From: Bathynomus jamesi | Taxonomy: Eukaryota > Arthropoda > Malacostraca > Isopoda > Cirolanidae | Assembly: GCA_023014485.1 (NCBI GenBank) | Contig: JAJOZX010000089.1 | Coordinates: 498,501 to 562,500, forward strand | Reading direction: 5' to 3' | Length of the DNA: 64,000 nt | Shown: in pieces, positions 51,978 through 64,000 of the stretch | Numbering within the stretch: position 1 is the stretch's first letter | Layout of the letters: each line of letters opens with the position of its first letter | Position numbers and translations under genes: made by a program | The notes under the pieces: generated by a model | Database searches by the model: none | What the model saw: the letters and a program-made list of their open reading frames with translations, nothing else | Told to the model about the DNA's origin: nothing

Positions 51978-52019
51978 CTACTCTTACTCTCCGGCGACAT
52001 TAAGACTAATCCAGGCCCC
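51978..52019 (+). other. 2A-like ribosome-skipping motif
   Basis: The codons read LLLLSGDIKTNPGP. The 2A consensus is D(V/I)ExNPGP preceded by a Leu-rich stretch; here the Glu is Lys. Such motifs are known at the start of several animal LINE ORFs. Whether the Lys variant still works is unknown. Confidence 0.6.
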
Positions 52020-52935
52020 ACTACAACTTACACATGTCACCATACACAAACACAGATACAATAGGACCAGGAGACATACAGAAGCATATTAACGTATTAC
52101 AGTACAACGCAGATGGCCTTACAAACAAAATCATGCAGCTTAAAGAATTCGTACACAAACAAAACATTCACGTAGCACTTATACAAAAACTAAAACGCAC
52201 AAGCAAAACACCCACCATCCCCGACTTATCCAAGCAGATAACACGATAGAAATACAGGCAATTAACATTATAACACTCATCAACATTTGCATCCCACCAG
52301 ATAGTTCACCTCAGGTGCCAGTCAATCACAATCCACAGTTACACCATCTGACCTCTCTCACAAATGTCATCTTAGGAAATTTCAACGCTAAAGACTAGTT
52401 GGTACCTGCACAACCAAAACACCACCAGAGGCGCCAACATAGCCACAACTAAACAGCCTCTTCATTCTTAACACAGAAGAACATACACATATACCACATC
52501 AAGCAGGATACTCAAACTCCTCCCCAGACATAACGTTCTATTCCCCATCACGAGCAAAACATACACACTGGAGAATAGAAAAACAACTGTCATCAGACTA
52601 CCTGCCCATCATCATTACAACACATTCTACACTCTACCCCAACAGCCTTAGGCACACTTCCAGAAATTACAAGAAAGGTGATTGGGAACAGTTCAAAATA
52701 CAGACTGAGGAACAATTCACCACATTAAACAGCACACCCATCATAAACATCAATACAACACTCAAGACATTTAATCAGATTATCAATAATGCAAACAAAT
52801 ACATACCCAAGGGCAACATTAGGAAATACAACCCAAATTACACTAGAGAAATAGCCCACCTCATAAGGCAACGTAACAACCTCAAACATAACACACAAAC
52901 GTCACACACAGAAGCCATAAAACAGCAGATACAAC

Positions 52936-53697
52936 CAGGGCTGTGGAGTCGGAGTCAGAGTCGTGGAGTCGGTCAATTTTGAGTGGAGTCGGAAGTGCAT
53001 AGTTGGATGGAGTCGGAGTCGGTGCAAATCCTTCAATTATAACCATAGCAGCCTAAGCCTAGGCCTAGCTCAATTTTATGAATAAAATAGATTTAACTTA
53101 ATGTTTTAATATATAATATAATATATAAATAATATATAACATAAATATATAAATATAAATAATATATAAATATAGCTGCTTATAATTAATAAGGATTATA
53201 ATTAACATAATTAATAAGGAAATTTAAAAATTTTGTACTAGCAACCCTAAATCTTTTTCAGATTTTTAGATTTCAATTTCATAATTTTGATAAGCATCAC
53301 TGAAAGAAGATTTAATGGAAGCGATCCTTTTTTTTAAGAACAAATTCAGTTTAGGTTAGTACATTTTGTTACGGATGTTTATAATACAAAAACATATTAA
53401 TTTGCTAAACCAATAATAATCTTATTTTGTTTAAGTTTCAATCAGTTTGTATTTTGGGATTTATTGTAATTTTTCAATAAAGAGAAAAAAGCCATTAAGG
53501 CATAGTTACAGCCACTAAGTAACCTGATGAGTCATGTGGTGGTGACGAAATGCCTTGTTTATGAATCTCCATTGGCCTAATAAAGCTAATCGTAATCAAT
53601 TTGGCCTTAACATTCCATCGGAGTCGGAGTCGTAATTATACAAGTCAGATTTCTGGAGTAGGAGTCGGCAAATTTTATCACCGACTCCACAGCCCTG
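52936..53697. mobile_element. 762-bp hAT MITE with exact 8-bp duplication
   Basis: Ends CAGGGCTGTGGAGTCGG are inverted and flanked by identical GATACAAC (52928-52935, 53698-53705). GGAGTCGG repeats occur near both ends (52950-53025 and 53618-53670). The interior is AT-rich without coding sequence. Confidence 0.9.
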
Positions 53698-54440
53698 GAT
53701 ACAACAGCTCAACACAGCAATAAACAACAAACAAAGAAAAACAAACATTTAGGGAATTTATAATACTAAACCACTCCACACATACATCCAGGCTATACAA
53801 GACTATAAACAGCACTACCCACTCTAACAGCGGCATTCACACCTCACACGCGGCTATCTGTCGCAGCGAAAATAATATCCCAACATATACATAAGAAGCT
53901 AACATTCTAGTTAATCACTACGCAAAGATAAGTCACTTAAACAGAGACAACAACCAGAAACACGCAGACAGACAAACAGCCAGACACAAGAAAACCTACA
54001 GACTCGACACGACCATTACACCCTTCAATACAGACCAGACCTCCAATATCATCAAAAAACATTAAGAATGCGAAGGCTACTGGACCAAACAACATATCTA
54101 ACATACACCTTAAACATTTGGGCCCACAGGGAATACTAGCTCTCACAAACAGCACATATTCATACCAACACTATTATTCCTGACATAGAAACAAGGCAAA
54201 ATTACTACACTACAAAAACCAAACAAAAATCCAACAGAACCAGCTTCCTATAGGCCCATTACTTTACTATGCACACCTTCTAAAGTAACAAAGACTAATC
54301 CGACAAATCACCAACCCCCACACACCACTATCGCCTACTCAACATGGATTCAGACCTCACCACTCAACCACGACATTACTAACCTCACGCCGCACATCAT
54401 GGATGGCATCAACTCCAGACGACCAGCTCAACGTACACTA

Positions 54441-55654
54441 CATGGTGTCCCATAAGTCCGGCATCATAGGAGAAATTCATATTTTTCTATTTCTACAAAC
54501 CATAATTCATATTTCTCTCTTTCTACAGGCTATAATGTCTGTGAGCAAAGAAGAACGAATCCAGATAATTCTACTCATAGGAAATCGGAGTCAGAGAGAG
54601 GCCGCTGCTGAATTTAACAGACTGCATCCAGACCGCGAGCCAATAACACGGAGTTGTGTTAGCAGACTTGTTGCAAAGTTCAAGGAAACAGGATCCATAG
54701 AAGATAAACCACGCAGTGGACCTTCAAGGAGGTCCACTGACGATGATAGAGCGACTGCTATCCTGGCTCATTTTAACAGAAGTCCCAATAAGTCTCTTCG
54801 GCGATTGTCCGCCGAGACAGGAGTGTCGAAAAGTAGCATCCATCGCATTCTTCAGGCTCACAAATGGTATCCATATAAACTTCAGATCCTACAGAAATTA
54901 AGCGATGATGATCCCGACCGGCGGATGGAATTTCGTGAATGTGCTACGGAACAATATGCTCGGGATGCCAATTTCCCGTCCACCATTTTGTTCAGTGACG
55001 AGGCTGTTTTTTATGGAAATGGTGAGGTAAATCGACAGAACACCGGCTACTGGTCTCAAAACAACCCTCACTAGTATACCTCTTCAAAGGAACAAGGTGC
55101 ATCTCGGGTGATGGTATGGTGTGGCATTTGGAAGGATCGCATCATAGGCCCCCCCTTTTTCGATGAACATGTCAATGGAGGCACCTACCTACGTATGCTC
55201 AAGGAAGAAGCATTTCCCAGTGTCTTGAACGAAGAAGGAAATTTCCCAATATGGTTCCAGCAAGACGGCGCTCCCGCACATTACACCACCCAAGTAAGGG
55301 AATACCTGTACCAACAATTCCCTGGTCATTGGATAGGACGTCGAGGGCCTGTGGAATGGCCAGCTAGAAGCCCGGATCTCACGCCACTAGATTTTTATCT
55401 CTGGGGCCACTTGAAAGCGCTGGTATACGCAGAGAAAATTATGAGTGTTGAACATTTGCAGCAGCGCATTATTGGGGCATGTAACACCATTACTCCTGAC
55501 ATCATTCACCGTGCGCTTGCTGACTGGGAATCACGTCTGAATTTGTGTATTGAAAATAATGGTGGACATATTGAGCACGTTCTGTAAATAAAAGTTTTTG
55601 TTTTGCCTTTTTTTATTGTTTTTCCTATGATGCCGGACTTATGGGGGCACCCTG
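54441..55654 (+). mobile_element. Mariner-type transposon in LINE-G
   Basis: Left end CATGGTGTCCCATAAGTCCG, right end (inverted) CAGGGTGCCCCCATAAGTCC, with TA on both sides. 1214 bp with one transposase gene. Confidence 0.85.
54537..55587 (+). pseudogene. Mariner-type (DD41D-like) transposase with one nonsense codon
   Basis: A single frame of 350 codons from MSVSKEERIQIILLIGNRSQ to NNGGHIEHVL has only one interruption, a TAG at about 55072. HTH regions (SQREAAAEFNRLH, GVSKSSIHRILQ), the linker KPRSGPSRRSTDD, first Asp (LFSDEAVFYGNGEVNRQ), second Asp (FQQDGAPAHYTTQV) and third Asp ([15 protein letters not shown], 41 residues on) are all present. A single base change could account for the loss. 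It is related to, but distinct from, copies A-C. Confidence 0.9.
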
Positions 55655-57025
55655 TATTTAGCAACAATAGACATTACGTAGTAAAGCATTTGATGGTATC
55701 CCACGTTTTTCTCTCAAACAAAATACTCAACACACAAACATGCACACCACCACCAAAAGGTGGCTGAGCAACTATCTTTCAGGAAGATACTCGCACGTTA
55801 CATTTAATGGCAAGTCATCCAAAAATAAACTTTCTCCGAACGGCGTCCCTCGAGGCTCTGTTCTCTCACCAACACTGTTCGACTTATACATGCATGACAT
55901 TCCAACACCCATAGATAAGCTTATCATATGCAGATGACATCACTAACATCCACCCACAACAACATCGACACCATTACAAATAAGCTACAAACATACAAAC
56001 AGTATACAAGACTGGCTCACACACAATAGACTCAAAGTAGCGCCCACAAAATCAACCATCACCTTGCGAACAAGCAACACAAAAAAACACGAGATAACTT
56101 CACAGCTTACACTAAACACAAACATTCCACACACTCACAGGACCAAAATACTTGGGGGTCACATACAAAACATTTTCTTTCGCAAACCACATTCATGACA
56201 TTAAAAACAAATGTACATCAAGACTTAACACCGTTAGGGTACTAACAGGCACAAACTTTGGACACCAGCAGGAAAAAACATCACTCATATACAAACAATA
56301 TATTCGCTCAGTTATGGACTATGCTAGCCCATGTTGGGCACCCATTATCTCAAACACACAAAAACCTTACAGACAATGCAAAACAACGCACTTCGTATCA
56401 TTACAGGATGTACTCAAACATCAATAGAACACCTGCACACACAAACAAAAATACTGAAAGTTATGGAACGTTTAGACATGAGAATACAATTCATGGCAGC
56501 AGCGACAACTAACCCACAACACCCTTGCCACTACATGTACAATCGTGCATCAACACCTCGCACCATTAAGGTAACACCAGTGACACATTATAACCAAATA
56601 CTCCATTCCATACCATGCCCCACAGACATCACACAGTACAGAAAACACACACACACACACCTAACCCACAAAGGACTGACACGACTCGGTCCGAATGCGG
56701 TCCTAGGTGCGAAGCCGCCACCCATTGACAGGTCAGAGACCAGCCTGAGCAGATTGGATCGAGTTAACTTAACACGATTCCGATGTGGACATCACCCCAA
56801 CTTATAGACATATAAACACAGAGTAGACAACTCCATAGACGACACCAGCCACCTGTGCCAGGACACACCACAAACAATTGAACACATGACAGACTGTACT
56901 GCTCTAGCACAACATAGAACACAATACATCACTAGTGCGCTGAACCTCTGGTCCACTCCGGAGAGGGTGATCGGTTACCTGCGTGCCGCCGGCTTGCTCG
57001 ATCAGGGTGGGCTGATCGGCTAACC

Positions 57026-57252
57026 AACAACAACTAAGATCCCAAGCCACTTACATTTTGACTGTAGCTTCACAAATTTGGCCTCATTGTCTTTGGAAGT
57101 GACGCTAAAAATCCTGATGGCTGTGGTATTTTCGTAAATTTATAAGGTCTCACTGGCTTTTCCTCGATTTCACAAAAGTGAAAAATTTCATATGAGCTTC
57201 GACTAACTAAATATTGATAGTCTTTTGTGTAAGTTCCTATTATACAAAATCT
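57026..57252. other. Spacer before the satellite
   Basis: No gene or repeat recognised. Confidence 0.4.
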
Positions 57253-60200
57253 AGAAATCTTAAGAGTAGAAATCTTAAGAGTAGAAATCTTAAGAGTAGA
57301 AATCTTAAGAGTAGAAATCTTAAGAGTAGAAATCTTAAGAGTAGAAATCTTAAGAGTAGAAATCTTAAGAGTAGAAATCTTAAGAGTAGAAATCTTAAGA
57401 GTAGAAATCTTAAGAGTAGAAATCTTAAGAGTAGAAATCTTAAGAGTAGAAATCTTAAGAGTAGAAATCTTAAGAGTAGAAATCTTAAGAGTAGAAATCT
57501 TAAGAGTAGAAATCTTAAGAGTAGAAATCTTAAGAGTAGAAATAAGAGTAGAAATCTTAAGAGTAGAAATCTTAAGAGTAGAAATCTTAAGAGTAGAAAT
57601 CTTAAGAGTAGAAATCTTAAGAGTAGAAATCTTAAGAGTAGAAATCTTAAGAGTAGAAATCTTAAGAGTAGAAATCTTAAGAGTAGAAATCTTAAGAGTA
57701 GAAATCTTAAGAGTAGAAATCTTAAGAGTAGAAATCTTAAGAGTAGAAATCTTAAGAGTAGAAATCTTAAGAGTAGAAATCTTAAGAGTAGAAATCTTAA
57801 GAGTAGAAATCTTAAGAGTAGAAATCTTAAGAGTAGAAATCTTAAGAGTAGAAATCTTAAGAGTAGAAATCTTAAGAGTAGAAATCTTAAGAGTAGAAAT
57901 CTTAAGAGTAGAAATCTTAAGAGTAGAAATCTTAAGAGTAGAAATCTTAAGAGTAGAAATCTTAAGAGTAGAAATCTTAAGAGTAGAAATCTTAAGAGTA
58001 AATCTTAAGAGTAGAAATCTTAAGAGTAGAAATCTTAAGAGTAGAAATCTTAAGAGTAGAAATCTTAAGAGTAGAAATCTTAAGAGTAGAAATCTTAAGA
58101 GTAGAAATCTTAAGAGTAGAAATCTTAAGAGTAGAAATCTTAAGAGTAGAAATCTTAAGAGTAGAAATCTTAAGAGTAGAAATCTTAAGAGTAGAAATCT
58201 TAAGAGTAGAAATCTTAAGAGTAGAAATCTTAAGAGTAGAAATCTTAAGAGTAGAAATCTTAAGAGTAGAAATCTTAGAGTAGAAATCTTAAGAGTAGAA
58301 ATCTTAAGAGTAGAAATCTTAAGAGTAGAAATCTTAAGAGTAGAAATCTTAAGAGTAGAAATCTTAAGAGTAGAAATCTTAAGAGTAGAAATCTTAAGAG
58401 TAGAAATCTTAAGAGTAGAAATCTTAAGAGTAGAAATCTTAAGAGTAGAAATCTTAAGAGTAGAAATCTTAAGAGTAGAAATCTTAAGAGTAGAAATCTT
58501 AAGAGTAGAAATCTTAAGAGTAGAAATCTTAAGAGTAGAAATCTTAAGAGTAGAAATCTTAAGAGTAGAAATCTTAAGAGTAGAAATCTTAAGAGTAGAA
58601 ATCTTAAGAGTAGAAATCTTAAGAGTAGAAATCTTAAGAGTAGAAATCTTAAGAGTAGAAATCTTAAGAGTAGAAATCTTAAGAGTAGAAATCTTAAGAG
58701 TAGAAATCTTAAGAGTAGAAATCTTAAGAGTAGAAATCTTAAGAGTAGAAATCTTAAGAGTAGAAATCTTAAGAGTAGAAATCTTAAGAGTAGAAATCTT
58801 AAGAGTAGAAATCTTAAGAGTAGAAATCTTAAGAGTAGAAATCTTAAGAGTAGAAATCTTAAGAGTAGAAATCTTAAGAGTAGAAATCTTAAGAGTAGAA
58901 ATCTTAAGAGTAGAAATCTTAAGAGTAGAAATCTTAAGAGTAGAAATCTTAAGAGTAGAAATCTTAAGAGTAGAAATCTTAAGAGTAGAAATCTTAAGAG
59001 TAGAAATCTTAAGAGTAGAAATCTTAAGAGTAGAAATCTTAAGAGTAGAAATCTTAAGAGTAGAAATCTTAAGAGTAGAAATCTTAAGAGTAGAAATCTT
59101 AAGAGTAGAAATCTTAAGAGTAGAAATCTTAAGAGTAGAAATCTTAAGAGTAGAAATCTTAAGAGTAGAAATCTTAAGAGTAGAAATCTTAAGAGTAGAA
59201 ATCTTAAGAGTAGAAATCTTAAGAGTAGAAATCTTAAGAGTAGAAATCTTAAGAGTAGAAATCTTAAGAGTAGAAATCTTAAGAGTAGAAATCTTAAGAG
59301 TAGAAATCTTAAGAGTAGAAATCTTAAGAGTAGAAATCTTAAGAGTAGAAATCTTAAGAGTAGAAATCTTAAGAGTAGAAATCTTAAGAGTAGAAATCTT
59401 AAGAGTAGAAATCTTAAGAGTAGAAATCTTAAGAGTAGAAATCTTAAGAGTAGAAATCTTAAGAGTAGAAATCTTAAGAGTAGAAATCTTAAGAGTAGAA
59501 ATCTTAAGAGTAGAAATCTTAAGAGTAGAAATCTTAAGAGTAGAAATCTTAAGAGTAGAAATCTTAAAGTAGAAATCTTAAGAGTAGAAATCTTAAGAGT
59601 AGAAATCTTAAGAGTAGAAATCTTAAGAGTAGAAATCTTAAGAGTAGAAATCTTAAGAGTAGAAATCTTAAGAGTAGAAATCTTAAGAGTAGAAATCTTA
59701 AGAGTAGAAATCTTAAGAGTAGAAATCTTAAGAGTAGAAATCTTAAGAGTAGAAATCTTAAGAGTAGAAAATTAAGAGTAGAAATCTTAAGAGTAGAAAA
59801 TCTTAAGAGTAGAAATCTTAAGAGTAGAAATCTTAAGAGTAGAAATCTTAAGAGTAGAAATCTTAAGAGTAGAAATCTTAAGAGTAGAAATCTTAAGAGT
59901 AGAAATCTTAAGAGTAGAAAATCTTAAGAGTAGAAATCTTAAGAGTAGAAATCTTAAGAGTAGAAATCTTAAGAGTAGAAAATCTTAAGAGTAGAAATCT
60001 TAAGAGTAGAAATCTTAAGAGTAGAAATCTTAAGAGTAGAAATCTTAAGAGTAGAAATCTTAAGAGTAGAAATCTTAAGAGTAGAAATCTTAAGAGTAGA
60101 AATCTTAAGAGTAGAAATTTAGAAATCTTAAGAGTAGAAATCTTAAGAGTAGAAATCTTAAGAGTAGAAATCTTAAGAGTAGAAATCTTAAGAGTAGAAA

Positions 60201-62469
60201 TCTTAAGAGTAGAAATCTTAAGAGTAGAAATCTTAAGAGTAGAAATCTTAAGAGTAGAAATCTTAAGAGTAGAAATCTTAAGAGTAGAAATCTTAAGAGT
60301 AGAAATCTTAAGAGTAGAAATCTTAAGAGTAGAAATCTTAAGAGTAGAAATCTTAAGAGTAGAAATCTTAAGAGTAGAAATCTTAAGAGTAGAAATCTTA
60401 AGAGTAGAAATCTTAAGAGTAGAAATCTTAAGAGAGAAATCTTAAGAGTAGAAATCTTAAGAGTAGAAATCTTAAGAGTAGAAATCTTAAGAGTAGAAAT
60501 CTTAAGAGTAGAAATCTTAAGAGTAGAAATCTTAAGAGTAGAAATCTTAAGAGTAGAAATCTTAAGAGTAGAAATCTTAAGAGTAGAAATCTTAAGAGTA
60601 GAAATCTAAGAGTAGAAATCTTAAGAGTAGAAATCTTAAGAGTAGAAATCTTAAGAGTAGAAATCTTAAGAGTAGAAATCTTAAGAGTAGAAATCTTAAG
60701 AGTAGAAATCTTAAGAGTAGAAAATCTTAAGAGTAGAAATCTTAAGAGTAGAAATCTTAAGAGTAGAAATCTTAAGAGTAGAAATCTTAAGAGTAGAAAT
60801 CTTAAGAGTAGAAATCTTAAGAGTAGAAATCTTAAGAGTAGAAATCTTAAGAGTAGAAATCTTAAGAGTAGAAATCTTAAGAGTAGAGAAATCTTAAGAG
60901 TAGAAATCTTAAGAGTAGAAATCTTAAGAGTAAAATCTTAAGAGTAGAAATCTTAAGAGTAGAAATCTAAGAGTAGAAATCTTAAGAGTAGAAATCTTAA
61001 GAGTAGAAATCTTAAGAGTAGAAATCTTAAGAGTAGAAATCTTAAGAGTAGAAATCTTAAGAGTAGAAATCTTAAGAGTAGAAATCTTAAGAGTAGAAAT
61101 CTTAAGAGTAGAAATCTAAGAGTAGAAATCTTAAGAGTAGAAATCTTAAGAGTAGAAATTTAAGAGTAGAAATCTTAAGAGTAGAAATCTTAAGATAGTA
61201 GGAAATCTTAAGAGTAGAAATCTTAAGAGTAGAAATCTTAAGAGTAGAAATCTTAAGAGTAGAAATCTTAAGAGTAGAAATCTTAAGAGTAGAAATCTTA
61301 AGAGTAGAAATCTTAAGAGTAGAAATCTTAAGAGTAGAAATCTTAAGAGTAGAAATCTTAAGAGTAGAAATCTTAAGAGTAGAAATCTTAAGAGTAGAAA
61401 TCTTAAGAGTAGAAATCTTAAGAGTAGAAATCTTAAGAGTAGAAATCTTAAGAGTAGAAATCTTAAGAGTAGAAATCTTAAGAGTAGATAATCTTAAAGA
61501 GTAGAAATCTTAAGAGTAGAAAAATCTTAAGAGTAGAAATCTTAAGAGATAGAAATCTAAGTGTAGAAATCTTAAGAGTAGAAATCTTAAGAGTAGAAAT
61601 CTTAAGAGTAGAAATCTTAAGAGTAGAAATCTTAAGAGTAGAAATCTTAAGAGTAGAAATCTTAAGAGTGTAGAAATCTTAAGAGTAGAAATCTTAAGAG
61701 TAGAAATCTTAAGAGTAGAAATCTTAAGAGTAGAAATCTTAAGAGTAGAAATCTTAAGAGTAAAATCTTAAGAGTAGAAATCTTAAGAGTAGAAATCTTA
61801 AGAGTAGAAATCTTAAGAGTAGAAAGCTTAAGAGTAGAAATCTTAAGAGTAGAAATCTTAAGAGTAGAAATCTTAAGAGTAGAAATCTTAAGAGTAGAAA
61901 TCTTAAGAGTAGAAATCTTAAGAGTAGAAATCTTAAGAGTTAGAAATCTTAAGAGTAGAAATCTTAAGAGTAGAAATCTTAAGAGTAGAAATCTTAAGAG
62001 TAGAAATCTAAGAGTAGAAATCTTAAGAGTAGAAATCTTAAGAGTAGAAATCTTAAGAGTAGAAATCTTAAGAGTAGAAATCTTAAGAGTAGAAATCTTA
62101 AGAGTAGAAATCTTAAGAGTAGAAATCTTAAGAGTAGAAATCTTAAGAGTAGAAATCTTAAGAGTAGAAATCTTAAGAGTAGAAATCTTAAGAGTAGAAA
62201 TCTTAAGAGTAGAAATTTAAGAGTAGAAATCTTAAGAGTAGAAATCTTAAGAGTAGAAATCTTAAGAGTAGAAATCTTAAGAGTAGAAATCTTAAGAGTA
62301 AGAAATCTTAAGAGTAGAAATCTAAGAGTAGAAATCTTAAGAGTAGAAATCTTAAGAGTAGAAATCTTAAGAGTAGAAATCTTAAGAGTAGAAATCTTAA
62401 GAGTAGAAATCTTAAGAGTAGAAATCTTAAGAGTAGAAATCTTAAGAGTAGAAATCTTAAGAGTAGAAA
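57253..62469. repeat. 15-bp satellite, about 348 copies
   Basis: The unit AGAAATCTTAAGAGT repeats for 5.2 kb. From 57253 to 59560 only four length changes are seen (near 57541, 57999, 58277 and 59566). From about 59770 onwards one- and two-base indels and rare substitutions are much more frequent. Each unit holds a CTTAAG palindrome, so the array has one every 15 bp. A frame reading KSRNL is open only because 15 is a multiple of three. Confidence 0.98.
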
Positions 62470-62479
62470 GCCGTCAATA

Positions 62480-62904
62480 CAGTACTCACTCAGTTATCCG
62501 TGATTGAAGGGAGGTCCACGATCACGGATAACTAGATTTTACGGTTACTCCGTATACCCCACCAGTGGGTAGGTGGTGCAGCCGTTGCTACCCGCCACTT
62601 CTGACTGCCCCTCCCTACACCTCGTGCGCCACCATATAGGTGCCTACATTATTATTCTATTACAGTATAATATACAATTAAGTAGTTTCTACTCACCACA
62701 AGACGTGAAGATATGAGAAACCACAAGCGCTCAGAGACACTGACCGAGGCGCGTCCTCACCGCCGTAGTGGGCTAGCGGGAGGCGAGCCGCGGATGTAAA
62801 AACCGTGCGAAATTACGGTTAACTCTTTCATGATCACGGATATGGTCACAATTAGAGTAGTAATTCACATTTAACTCTATTCACGGATAACCACGCGAGT
62901 ACCG
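62480..62904. mobile_element. Pogo/Tigger-like MITE
   Basis: Ends CAGTACTCACTCAGTTATCC and (inverted) CGGTACTCGCGTGGTTATCC are flanked by TA. The phrase GTTATCCGTG and its inverse recur inside. GC-rich interior, no transposase. The end style matches Tigger/pogo elements. Confidence 0.65.
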
Positions 62905-63891
62905 TACAAGTTTACCACTTGAACACAAACATTACAATCGCCGTCATGTTACACACCTTTCAAAATACGTCAATGAACAATCTGATCCGTAAACTTACAC
63001 TTAAGAATAAAGTAGAAAAATCCATTGCAATATTTGTTAAAAAAAAATACAAACAATTTTGAAGAGAAGTAATTAAAATGACACTTTTGCAATGGATGGT
63101 ATTTTCCGTAAAAATTTCTAACAAAGGTGACGATGTTACGCAACAGTTCATTCTGACCTCTTCCTCTTCGTCGACAATCATGAATTCGAGTCGAGATTTA
63201 ATATTCGGAGAAAAACCATAAAAAACAGCATTTTAAAAACCATCAAATACTTCATACTGTCGTTGTCCGCCATTTTTCTTAATTTCACTTTCTACGCAAT
63301 TTAATTTATAAAATTCATAAAATTATGGATGAAAGAATTTCCAAATATTTAATAGAATGAAGTTTTGGAAATCTGATGGACATTTTGAGGACATAGTGTG
63401 TCTTTATGGCAAATTATGGACCTATATTCATTTGATCCATGAAACAGCCTAAAAAATTAACAACATAGCTTAACTTAACCTAAGCCAAGCCAAATCTACC
63501 CAAGCCAACCTAACAACAAATCCCAGCCTAAACTAACGCGACTTAAAGTAACCCAGAGTAACTTGTCGATTAAATGTAAAGTAAAAAAATGTCGTTAGTC
63601 CTGTATATTTTACATAGGATAGTCATATCGGTTTCCTTATTTGTTTGAAGGTTACCTTTGAATAAACGTTGGCCTGTTTTATGACACGCAAATAATTATG
63701 CGAGTTCAGGTTTCTCATATGACCAATTATTTTATCAATTCTCAAATTATCTATCTCAGAGAGAGCGGACTATAATTTCATCCGCTTCATGTAAACATTT
63801 AACTATCAGCTATTGTGGGTTAGGTTAGATTAGATTAGCTTAGCTTAGCTTAAATTAAGTTACCGTAATGTATTAATAGTGTGTGTATGTA
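62905..63891. other. Region with weak gene-start signal and TTAGG-like strings
   Basis: On the minus strand AAAATGGCGGACAACGACAG at 63273 is a strong start context (MADNDSMKYLMVFKM...), but its frame closes after about 31 codons. An overlapping frame (EFMIVDEEEEVRMN) also starts nearby. Possibly the first exon of a gene leaving no other trace here. Degenerate AAGCCAACCTAAC and GGTTAGGTTAGATTAG runs lie at 63470-63550 and 63815-63850. Confidence 0.25.
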
Positions 63892-64000
63892 CAGGGGGAT
63901 TGACAAAAGTAAATAGACCACGATGATTGTCCTCAAGAGCAAATGGTAAAGCTCGTCAATGGAATGCCCGAACGCGTCATCTTCACATAATACAAATGGG
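63892..64000 (+). mobile_element. Left end of a Tc1-like element, cut by window edge
   Basis: After TA it starts CAGGGGGATTGACAAAAGTA, matching the left end at 19899. Only about 109 bp are inside the window. Confidence 0.55.

Larger units (their letters stand above)
51700..57025 (+). pseudogene. LINE with 2A-like N-terminal motif (LINE-G), twice interrupted
   Basis: A short first frame (51708-52064) ends in LLLLSGDIKTNPGP. Next, an endonuclease start reads INVLQYNADGLTNKIMQ and NIHVALIQ. The RT block SPNGVPRGSVLSPTLFDLYM and the adjacent SYADD-like site lie near 55840-55935, followed by KYLGVTYKT, YIRSVMDYASPCW and NNALRIITGC. The end is zinc-finger-like (SHLCQDTPQTIEHMTDC) with LNLWSTPERVIGYLRAAGLL. 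A hAT MITE (52936-53697) and a mariner-type element (54441-55654) interrupt it. Stops and frameshifts throughout. Clade I/jockey-like is a guess. Confidence 0.7.

Noticed and set aside
57214..58008. 264-residue open frame of repeated KSRNL
   Set aside because: It is the 15-bp satellite read in frame; 15 is divisible by three and the unit has no stop. It closes at the first indel.
57253..62469. CRISPR-like array
   Set aside because: Units are contiguous 15-mers without spacers, in animal DNA.

Overview
This window looks like animal, most likely arthropod, nuclear DNA. It is rich in Tc1/mariner, hAT and CR1/jockey-type elements, long (TA)n and (GT)n microsatellites, tRNA-derived SINEs and degenerate TTAGGTTAGG-like strings near the right edge. 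A crustacean is my best guess, but it rests only on overall repeat character. Almost everything that can be named is mobile or tandemly repeated. The one plausible host-type gene is the 5' end of a spliced minus-strand gene at 4361-5073, with two in-phase exons and two consensus GTAAGT donors. I do not recognise its protein.

Layout. 1-1000: remnant of a Polinton/Maverick-like element (structural-type protein plus cysteine protease, both broken). 1010-4188: copy 1 of an unusual DNA transposon family ending TTAGGGTG...CACCCTAA. 4361-5073: spliced host-type gene. 5-8 kb: SINE, tRNA-like foldback, and a 1 kb foldback element with GGGGTGAAAA ends. 8-17 kb: four degraded LINEs, one carrying an 11-copy 30-bp minisatellite inside its endonuclease and one a 69-bp hAT mini-element. 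17.4-19.9 kb: a mariner remnant split by a hAT element, itself split by a MITE. 19.9-25.4 kb: Tc1-like remnant, hairpins, a foldback transposon made of two head-to-head 5' ends, and mariner-type elements of the QQDGAPPHY type (41 residues between the last two catalytic acids). 25.4-33.9 kb: three divergent copies (2, 3, 4) of the TTAGGGTG family lined up in the same orientation in what was one (TA)n tract, separated by only 14 and 12 bp. 34-42 kb: SINE pieces, hairpin, mariner remnant, then a Tc1-like element whose left end is split by a second Tc1-like element with an intact 344-aa DD35E transposase. 42-51.4 kb: LINE remnants, a DD37E element, and two more copies of a short deleted mariner. 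51.7-57 kb: a LINE with a 2A-like motif, split by a hAT MITE and by a mariner-type element with a single nonsense codon. 57.25-62.47 kb: about 348 copies of a 15-bp satellite. 62.5-64 kb: pogo/Tigger-like MITE, weak exon-like signal, start of another Tc1-like copy.

How it fits together. Insertions are strongly focused on (TA)n tracts. TTAGGGTG elements, mariner-type elements and a set of long hairpins all sit inside or beside them, and nested insertions with exact target duplications give relative ages. The candidate undescribed system is the TTAGGGTG family: four copies, a transposase of about 730 residues with a D...D...CxxH...E pattern reminiscent of the hAT/RNase H-fold superclass but without hAT-style 8-bp duplications, two copies still with a long uninterrupted main reading frame, and tandem stacking in one TA microsatellite.
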